A DNA stretch of 7,152 bases from Acidobacteriota bacterium. Its GTDB lineage: Bacteria > Acidobacteriota > Vicinamibacteria > Vicinamibacterales > 2-12-FULL-66-21. The notes beneath the pieces were generated by a model. The model ran no database searches. It worked only from the letters and a program-made list of their open reading frames with translations, and had not been told where the DNA came from. Location: positions 1 through 7,152 of the forward strand of contig JACDCA010000176.1 in assembly GCA_013694635.1 (NCBI GenBank). Direction: 5' to 3'. The position numbers and the translations under genes are program-made. This document shows positions 1 to 4,667 of the stretch, piece after piece (the first letter of the stretch is position 1; each line of letters opens with the position of its first letter).

Positions 1-317
1 TCGTAGCAGTCCCGGGCGCGGGCGTACTTCCTCTCCTCCAGGTAGAGATCGCCGAGCTCCTCGTAATTCCCCGCGGACGGGTTCTGCAGCACCATCGCCT
101 CGAGGTGGCTGATCCGCTTACGGCGCCCGAACGAGTCGAACGACTGGCGGAGCAGTGCGAGGTCGGGAACGACCTCCATCCCGATGTACACCAGCGCGCC
201 GAGCGGACCGAGAAAGATGATGATCCACAGCCAGATGGTGTCCGGGCGACGGCGGATGAAGTGGACCATCGCCAGCGCCTGAAGCAGCACGCCCCACGGG
301 AACAGCAGGGAGAACAC
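1..317 (-). CDS. Membrane-anchored TPR protein (PLDc_N-like N-terminus), partial
   Basis: The gene runs off the left edge, so only about 105 N-terminal residues are visible. Reading the minus strand from the GTG at 317, the protein starts MFSLLFPWGVLLQAL. It has two hydrophobic segments at about residues 2-21 and 28-48, separated by a short basic loop (HFIRRRPDT). The second contains LGPLGALVYI, resembling the short two-helix 'phospholipase D N-terminal-like' membrane module. A basic linker follows (FGRRKRISHLEAMV), then the start of a TPR-like helical pair from about residue 82 (NYEELGDLYLEERKYARARDCY). The likely role is a membrane-anchored scaffold with a cytoplasmic TPR region; no enzymatic motif is visible. 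The frame stays open upstream of 317, but the GTG gives the compact hydrophobic N-terminus expected. A TATACT hexamer lies 8 nt upstream, which suggests a very short or absent leader. The call of membrane plus TPR is firm; the exact function is unknown. Confidence 0.75.
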   Translation of the reverse strand, partial: MFSLLFPWGVLLQALAMVHFIRRRPDTIWLWIIIFLGPLGALVYIGMEVVPDLALLRQSFDSFGRRKRISHLEAMVLQNPSAGNYEELGDLYLEERKYARARDCY

Positions 318-325
318 CGTGGCGG

Positions 326-355
326 AGTATAGCCGGGCGCGGATTGTGCAGTCAC
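326..355 (-). promoter_or_regulatory. Candidate sigma70-type promoter for the leftward TPR gene
   Basis: On the minus strand, GTGACT (355-350, 4/6 match to TTGACA) is followed after 18 nt by TATACT (331-326, 5/6 match to TATAAT). Only 8 nt separate the -10-like box from the GTG start at 317, so a transcript from here would be leaderless or nearly so. The TATA core is self-complementary: on the plus strand 328-333 reads TATAGC, so a rightward promoter for the lipid kinase could share the site. The evidence is motif match and position only. Confidence 0.35.
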
Positions 356-364
356 ATCCGAAGC

Positions 365-1258
365 GTGCCTGCCGAGATCGCCATCGTCCTCAATTCACGG
401 TCGGGATCCGCCCCCAGGCAGGCGGAGCTTGCCCGAATCCTTGAAGTGGCAGGTGTCGTTGCCGACATCCACAGCGTTCCGGTGGAACGTGAACGCGCGG
501 GGCAGTGGATCGGCGGTCTCGCGAATCAGTACGAGACGCTCGTGGCGGCAGGCGGGGATGGCACCGTCTCATCAGTCGCGGCAGCTGCCGCAAAAGCGGG
601 AAAGACACTCGGGGTGATTCCGGTGGGCACATTGAACCACTTCGCGCGCGATGCCGGCATCCCCGTGGTCCTCGAGCAGGCAATTGTCGTGCTTGCGGCT
701 GGCCATACACGATCGCTTGACGCCGGCGTCGTCAACGATCGGATCTTCATCAATAACGCGAGTATCGGCGCCTACCCGCGGATGGTGTGGGAACGTAAAC
801 AGGCGGGGCAGCGAGGCCTGCCCCGTCCTGTCGCGCACCTTCTCGCCGTCGTCGACACGTGGCTGGAGCTCTCGTGGATCACCGTCCGCCTGTCCGTCGA
901 CGGCCGGGAGCTGGTGCGTCGCAGTCCGTTCGTCGTCGTCGGCAACAATGAATACGAAGTCGAAGGCATGCAATTCGGAAAACGCGCGACGCTGACGGCG
1001 GGCCGGTTGTCGCTCTACGTTGCGCCCGACAGCGGACGGCTGGACGGGGTGGCGCTCATCGCCCGCGCGCTCGTGGGCCGGTTGAAGCAGTCGGACAAGT
1101 TCGAGGCGTGGCTGGCGTCATCGATCGCGATAGACATGACGAAGCGGGAGATTGCCGTCGCCCTCGACGGCGAGATCCATGTGCTCGACGCTCCCCTGCG
1201 CTTCAGCGTGAAGCCTGGCGCTCTGAACGTGATCGTTCCCGCGGAGAGGGAAGGCTGA
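365..1258 (+). CDS. Diacylglycerol/sphingosine kinase family lipid kinase
   Basis: This is a 297-residue soluble lipid kinase of the DAGK catalytic family (DagK/YegS/BmrU/LCB5 type), which phosphorylates a lipid hydroxyl with a nucleoside triphosphate. Visible motifs, numbered from GTG 365, are the N-terminal strand and phosphate-binding turn IVLNSRSGS (7-15), the diagnostic GGDGT nucleotide-binding loop (63-67) and the following PVGTLNHFARD (86-96). Later come the NNASIGAYP segment (130-138) and a C-terminal beta domain with NNEYEVEGMQFGKR (194-207) and VALDGE (266-271). Length matches the family. The frame can be extended to a TTG at 344, adding seven residues, but GTG 365 places the first beta strand directly at the N-terminus as in relatives. 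No strong Shine-Dalgarno precedes it. The next gene starts 1 nt after this stop. The lipid substrate (diacylglycerol, undecaprenol-like or sphingoid base) cannot be decided from sequence. Confidence 0.9.
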   Translation: MPAEIAIVLNSRSGSAPRQAELARILEVAGVVADIHSVPVERERAGQWIGGLANQYETLVAAGGDGTVSSVAAAAAKAGKTLGVIPVGTLNHFARDAGIPVVLEQAIVVLAAGHTRSLDAGVVNDRIFINNASIGAYPRMVWERKQAGQRGLPRPVAHLLAVVDTWLELSWITVRLSVDGRELVRRSPFVVVGNNEYEVEGMQFGKRATLTAGRLSLYVAPDSGRLDGVALIARALVGRLKQSDKFEAWLASSIAIDMTKREIAVALDGEIHVLDAPLRFSVKPGALNVIVPAEREG

Positions 1259-1259
1259 G

Positions 1260-2066
1260 ATGCGCACGCTCGTGCATCTCTCGGACCTGCATTTCGGACG
1301 GATCGATCCGATCGTGCTCGACCCGCTGCGCGCCGCGGTGCTCGAAGCGAAGCCCGACCTGGTGGCGATTTCCGGCGACTTCACCCAGAGGGCACGGCGC
1401 ACGCAGTTCGCCGCCGCCCGGGAGTTCGTGGACTCTCTGCCGCGGCCGAGCCTCGTCGTGCCCGGCAACCATGACGTGCCGCTCTGGAACGTCGCCCGGC
1501 GCTTCCTCACGCCGTTCACGCGCTACAAGCGATACATCTCGCCGGAGCTCGAGCCCGAGTACGAGGACCAGGAGATGATCGTGATCGGCGTCAATACGGC
1601 ACGCTCGTTCGCGCACGGCGAAGGGCGGATCAACGCCCGGCAGGTCGAGCGCATCGTGCAGCGACTGGCGTCGGCCCCGGGCGCGCTGGTGCGCGTCATC
1701 GTCACGCATCACCCCTTCGATCTGCCGCCCGGAGTACGGGAGAGCCGTCTCCTCGGCCGCGCCCGCATGGCAATGGCAACCCTGGCGAAGGCCAACGCGG
1801 ACCTGTTTCTTTCGGGCCACCTGCATCTGAGCCACGCATCCCACTCGGTGGAGCGGTACCGGATCGAGGGTCACTCGGCGCTCATCGTCCAGGCCGGCAC
1901 GGTGTCGATGCGTGGGCGGGGAGAGCAGCCGTCGTTCAACGTGTTGAGGATCCACCGTCCGGAGATCGAGCTCGTGAAATATGTCTGGGACGGCTCGTCG
2001 CAGACGTTCGTCGCCACGGCGGTGGGGCGGTATCGCCATACCAGCGAGGGCTGGATCAGCGCGTAA
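1260..2066 (+). CDS. Calcineurin-like metallophosphoesterase (CpdA/Icc-like)
   Basis: This 268-residue protein is a metal-dependent phosphoesterase of the calcineurin-like superfamily (Metallophos fold), closest in layout to 3',5'-cyclic-nucleotide phosphodiesterase-like members. All signature blocks are present in order: DLHFG with D9 and H11, SGDFTQ with D40, GNHD (69-72), THHP with H150, and GHLHL with H187 and H189. These supply the two-metal centre. There is no signal peptide or membrane segment, so it is probably cytoplasmic. The ATG at 1260 follows the upstream stop by 1 nt. A purine-rich Shine-Dalgarno (GGAGAGGGAAGG, 1243-1254) lies inside the end of the kinase gene, so the two are probably co-transcribed and translationally coupled. 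Pairing with a lipid kinase suggests a shared lipid or phosphate-ester pathway, but the substrate is unknown; cyclic AMP is only one possibility. Confidence 0.9.
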   Translation: MRTLVHLSDLHFGRIDPIVLDPLRAAVLEAKPDLVAISGDFTQRARRTQFAAAREFVDSLPRPSLVVPGNHDVPLWNVARRFLTPFTRYKRYISPELEPEYEDQEMIVIGVNTARSFAHGEGRINARQVERIVQRLASAPGALVRVIVTHHPFDLPPGVRESRLLGRARMAMATLAKANADLFLSGHLHLSHASHSVERYRIEGHSALIVQAGTVSMRGRGEQPSFNVLRIHRPEIELVKYVWDGSSQTFVATAVGRYRHTSEGWISA

Positions 2067-2143
2067 GCTCCGCTCCCGCGGCGATCAACAGGTTCTACTT
2101 CTTGCGTTCGCCGATCATGTAGCAGAGGCCGTCCGGCCCGCTT
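2067..2143. other. Convergent intergenic gap
   Basis: This 77-bp gap separates the stop of the metallophosphoesterase gene (plus strand) from the stop of the polymerase-module gene (minus strand). A bidirectional terminator would be expected here, but the only stem seen is a 4-bp GGCC/GGCC with a 4-nt loop (2127-2138) followed by a short T-rich stretch, which is weak. No convincing gene was found. Confidence 0.4.
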
Positions 2144-3043
2144 TCATTTCTCCTCTTCGATCAGGCGTCGGAGCTTCTCGATCGCGCGCGTCAGCGACCG
2201 CCGTCGCTTCTTCAGGCCTTCCCAGACGTCTCCGACGCGCTCGACGCGCCCCGGCATGGTGCGCAACGTGATCGATTGCGGCTCGACGTCTCCCGACTCG
2301 AGCTCCTCCCAGGTGCACGGCGCCGATACGGGCGCGCCAGGCTTGGGCCGGACCGCGTACGCCGCGGCGAAGGTCGCGCTGTAGTTGTTGCGCCCGGTAT
2401 CAACGAGAATACGCCCGCCCCGGTCCTTCTTGCTGAACTCCTGCGTGAGGTGCCTGGGATCACGCTTCACGAGCAGCGCTCCGACGACGCCGGCAAATCG
2501 GGCGACGTCGCCGACATGAGCCTTCCCATCGATCGGCACCGCGATGTGGAAGCCTTTCGAGCCGGACGTTTTCACCCAGCTCGGCAAACCGAGCTCGTCG
2601 AGCAGATCGCGCAACGCGAGGGCCGCCGCGCGAAGGACGTCAGGCTCGTCGCGTGCGGGGTCGAGGTCGAACACGCAGATGTCCGGGTGATACAGGTTGG
2701 GCACGCGGCGGTTCCAGACGTGCGGCGTGATGCAGTTCTGATTGACGACCCACAGCAGCGACCGCGTGTCGTTGATCAGCGGGTGGTTGACGGTTCCACC
2801 CTCTTTCGGCACCTCGACACGTTCGAGCCATGCGGGGAACCCTTTCGACACATCCTTCTGGATGAACCCCTTCTTGTGGATGCCCGCGGGATAGCGCTCC
2901 ATCGTGACCGGCCGGCCGCGAACGTGCGGGATCATCACCGGTGCGATCGCTTCGTAGTACGCGGCGAGCTCCCCCTTCGTGATCGCAGGGTGCTTTCCCT
3001 CCGCGGGGAACAGCACTTTCTCAGGATGCGTGATCACGGCCAC
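2144..3043 (-). CDS. ligD (polymerase module): LigD-type primase-polymerase domain protein (stand-alone PolDom)
   Basis: This 299-residue protein corresponds to the archaeo-eukaryotic-primase-type polymerase domain of LigD, which fills gaps and adds nucleotides at broken DNA ends in non-homologous end joining. The N-terminus THPEKVLFP (5-13) and ITKGELAAYY (21-30) match the usual LigD-Pol opening. The metal-binding pair is in FDLDP (D126, D128). TSGSKGFHI (159-167) is the nucleotide-binding block with H166. The third acidic residue is D215 in LVDTGRNN (213-220), followed by the usual AVRPKPGAPVSAPCTWEEL block (230-248). The C-terminus ends in a basic helix. No ligase or phosphoesterase domain is fused. 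The start is GTG 3043, two codons after an in-frame TGA; GTG 3037 is an alternative. Neither has a clear Shine-Dalgarno, and GTG 3043 sits inside a tandem repeat. The gene follows the ligase-module gene by 53 bp in the same direction. Confidence 0.93.
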   Translation of the reverse strand: MAVITHPEKVLFPAEGKHPAITKGELAAYYEAIAPVMIPHVRGRPVTMERYPAGIHKKGFIQKDVSKGFPAWLERVEVPKEGGTVNHPLINDTRSLLWVVNQNCITPHVWNRRVPNLYHPDICVFDLDPARDEPDVLRAAALALRDLLDELGLPSWVKTSGSKGFHIAVPIDGKAHVGDVARFAGVVGALLVKRDPRHLTQEFSKKDRGGRILVDTGRNNYSATFAAAYAVRPKPGAPVSAPCTWEELESGDVEPQSITLRTMPGRVERVGDVWEGLKKRRRSLTRAIEKLRRLIEEEK

Positions 3044-3090
3044 GGTTCAACTCGCCACGGTTCAACCCGCCACGGTTCAACACGGTGCAA
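3041..3090. repeat. Short tandem repeat (15-bp and 10-bp units) between ligase and polymerase genes
   Basis: On the plus strand the unit CACGGTTCAACYCGC occurs twice in full (3041-3055, 3056-3070), differing at one base. It is followed by a 10-bp short form, CACGGTTCAA (3071-3080), and a one-mismatch copy, CACGGTGCAA (3081-3090). A more diverged copy (3091-3100) runs into the ligase stop codon. The array fills nearly the whole 53-bp gap between the two genes, and its first unit contains the polymerase GTG start. On the minus strand each full unit carries GTG GCG RGT TGA in the polymerase frame, a three-codon start-stop unit. Confidence 0.9.
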
Positions 3091-3096
3091 CACTGT

Positions 3097-3954
3097 CTAA
3101 CCTTCTCTGACGACTTGATCGGCCGGCTTGTCGAAGCGGACACTTAGCAGGCGCGGATGCCGCAGCTTGCCGTTGACCGTCCACTCAATGAATGCCACCT
3201 GCACCACCATCTCGGGGCGCACCCAGTGCGCGCGGAGACGCGGTAATCCAGTGGCTTTCGTGAACGGGGACTTCGGGATCTCGAGCGCGTCGAGCCGCGC
3301 ACGAAGATCGAGCAGCAGCTTGGTGTCGAATCCGGTGCCGATCTTCCCGGCAAACACGAAATCCTCTCCCTCGAAATACCCGACCAGCAGAGCGCCAAGC
3401 CCGACGCGCGCCCCCTGCGGATCGGTAAATCCTCCTACGACGAGCTCCTGTGTGGCCTCGCACTTCATCTTCAGCCAGTGCGGCGACCTGCGGTGTTCGT
3501 AGGGGGACCCACGCCGCTTCGCGATCACACCTTCCCAGCCTTCTTCGCGCGCTCGCGTCCACGGCTCGGGATCGTCCAGTTGCGCGACCGGGCGGATGGG
3601 CGCTTTCAGCGGAAGTGATTCGAGCAAGGCGTGCCGCTCCTCGAGCGGCAACCGCGTCACGTCACGACCGTTGAGCCACAGGATGTCAAAGACGTCGTAC
3701 ACCCCGTCACGATCCCAGGTGATCTCGCCGTCGAGAATGACTTCGTCCACGGGCAGCCGCTGGATGGCGTCGGCCAGCTTCGGCATGTTCTGCGGCAGCC
3801 GGTTGCGGGAATAGAGCCGTACGTCGTTCCCCCGCTTATACGCCAGCAGCCGGATCCCGTCGAACTTCCGCTCGAAGATCCAGTCGGGTCCGGTGAAGCG
3901 CTCCTGTGTCAGCGTTGCCGCCATGGGCTCGAGCCATTCCGGTAATTCGCTCAC
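3097..3954 (-). CDS. ligD (ligase module): LigD-type ATP-dependent DNA ligase module (stand-alone)
   Basis: This 285-residue protein matches the ATP-dependent ligase part of LigD, comprising an adenylation domain (about 1-165) and an OB-fold (about 166-285). It seals strand breaks in non-homologous end joining. From GTG 3954, motif I is ERKFDGIR (28-35), with K30 as the adenylated lysine. Motif III region is LDGEI (74-78) followed by YDVFDILWL (86-94). Motif IV is EGVIAKR (141-147), and motif V is WLKMKC (160-165) with K162 and K164. The OB-fold ends with VQVAFIEWT and a basic tail. GTG 3954 is preferred because its GTGA overlaps the TGA stop of the upstream DUF1684 gene and AAAAGG lies 10 nt before it. 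A longer frame back to TTG 4050 would add an unrelated 32-residue tail read out of frame through the DUF1684 gene. No polymerase or phosphoesterase domain is fused. Confidence 0.93.
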   Translation of the reverse strand: MSELPEWLEPMAATLTQERFTGPDWIFERKFDGIRLLAYKRGNDVRLYSRNRLPQNMPKLADAIQRLPVDEVILDGEITWDRDGVYDVFDILWLNGRDVTRLPLEERHALLESLPLKAPIRPVAQLDDPEPWTRAREEGWEGVIAKRRGSPYEHRRSPHWLKMKCEATQELVVGGFTDPQGARVGLGALLVGYFEGEDFVFAGKIGTGFDTKLLLDLRARLDALEIPKSPFTKATGLPRLRAHWVRPEMVVQVAFIEWTVNGKLRHPRLLSVRFDKPADQVVREG

Positions 3955-4583
3955 GGGTGGTAAGCCTTTTCGCCGGCCAGGATCTTCACCGGCAGATTCC
4001 CGATCGATGCGCAGTATCGAACCACGGCCCGCTTCCTCAGGGACCCGCAACCGCGAGGGCTGAAGGTGCTGAACACGTACGGCGACGTAGACGAGAACCA
4101 GGTGAACCCGCGGAATCCTCGAGCGAGCGGACCATCAGGATCGCGCACCCGGAGCGAACGGTTAGAGCCGCTGACGTGCACAACGACGCGGATGTTCCCA
4201 ATGACGAACTCGTCGGCCTCGCGTTCTCTGTCGTCGCTCAAGTCGAGGGGCGCAGTGATCGGCTCATCACGCAGCAGGACGCGAACGCCAGCCGCCGGAT
4301 GATAGCGAACCCCCGTGCCTTCGAGAATGAAGCTGCGGATGGTCGCTGGTGCCGTCGGCGGGAGCCGGATGTCATTGGTCGAGCCGCTCCCAGCGGTGTT
4401 CGGGCCGGGTTTCAATGGATGGAGACCGGCGATGCTGAGGAAATCGTGCCGGTAGTCCGCTTCGTGTTTCGTGCGCCAGCCCTGTGCGGCGGCGTTGGCC
4501 TGCTCAGTCACGCCCGCGGCAGGCGCCGGGTCCTCGCGCGAGCCGCGGAGGACAATCGGCGCGCATTTCAGCAGAGAGGTCAC
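3951..4583 (-). CDS. DUF1684-family protein, internally shortened (probable decaying gene)
   Basis: The minus-strand frame from GTG 4583 encodes 210 residues that I recognise as DUF1684-like; the function of the family is not established. The matching parts are WRTKHEADYRHDFLSIAGL (36-54), LKPGPNTAGS (57-66), NDIRLP (70-75), GNIRVVVH (129-136), LRVRDPDGPLARGFRGFTWF (144-163) and the C-terminal NLPVKILAGEKAY (196-208). The middle of the family, which normally carries an FRD-x-T-G-x-x-TYGAGRFL-type block and a DFNxAYNPPC-type block, is absent. Residues 177-195 are unlike the family. Family members are usually about 250-300 residues, so some 70-100 residues appear lost while the frame and stop remain. 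Residues 1-24 look like a damaged signal peptide (short hydrophobic run, then charged residues). The TGA stop overlaps the ligase GTG, so the gene may persist as a translational leader. GTG 4583 is the best start but has no clear Shine-Dalgarno, so the start is uncertain. Confidence 0.65.
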   Translation of the reverse strand: MTSLLKCAPIVLRGSREDPAPAAGVTEQANAAAQGWRTKHEADYRHDFLSIAGLHPLKPGPNTAGSGSTNDIRLPPTAPATIRSFILEGTGVRYHPAAGVRVLLRDEPITAPLDLSDDREREADEFVIGNIRVVVHVSGSNRSLRVRDPDGPLARGFRGFTWFSSTSPYVFSTFSPRGCGSLRKRAVVRYCASIGNLPVKILAGEKAYHP

Positions 4584-4667
4584 GTCAGCTTTTGTAACAC
4601 GAGGGCGGGCGTTTCTTCCGTCCCGTCGGTTGCGCGACGATCCCGGCGGGCGTACAGTCCCGGAACC
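4584..4667. promoter_or_regulatory. Divergent intergenic region (DUF1684/LigD operon versus TPR-CHAT gene)
   Basis: These 84 bp separate two divergent starts and should hold promoters for both. For the rightward gene a weak sigma70-like pair is visible: TTGCGC (4630-4635), a 17-nt spacer, and TACAGT (4653-4658), 9 nt before the ATG. This would leave little or no leader. For the leftward operon no good pair was found; TACAAA (minus strand, 4595-4590) is close to the GTG but is a poor -10. The evidence is motif and position only. Confidence 0.35.

Noticed and set aside
1203..2039. Long minus-strand frame opposite the metallophosphoesterase
   Set aside because: It is an antisense shadow of a gene with all metal-binding motifs, and has no recognisable domain of its own.
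2127..2138. GGCC-GTCC-GGCC hairpin as a terminator between the convergent operons
   Set aside because: The stem is only 4 bp, and the following T-rich stretch is interrupted by C and A, so it is too weak to call.
2095..2140. Minus-strand frame ending GPDGLCYMIGERKK before a TAG, looking like a protein C-terminus
   Set aside because: It is about 20 codons from the previous in-frame stop, its only usable start gives seven residues, and no matching upstream body remains. It may be chance or a small gene remnant.
2276..3100. Long plus-strand frame opposite the polymerase module
   Set aside because: It lies antisense to a gene with intact catalytic motifs, is rich in Arg, Asp and His, shows no domain, and ends in the tandem repeat.
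3955..4050. N-terminal extension of the ligase to TTG 4050
   Set aside because: It reads through the DUF1684 coding region in another frame and adds residues unlike any ligase N-terminus. GTG 3954 overlaps the upstream stop and starts right at the conserved LPEWLEPM segment.
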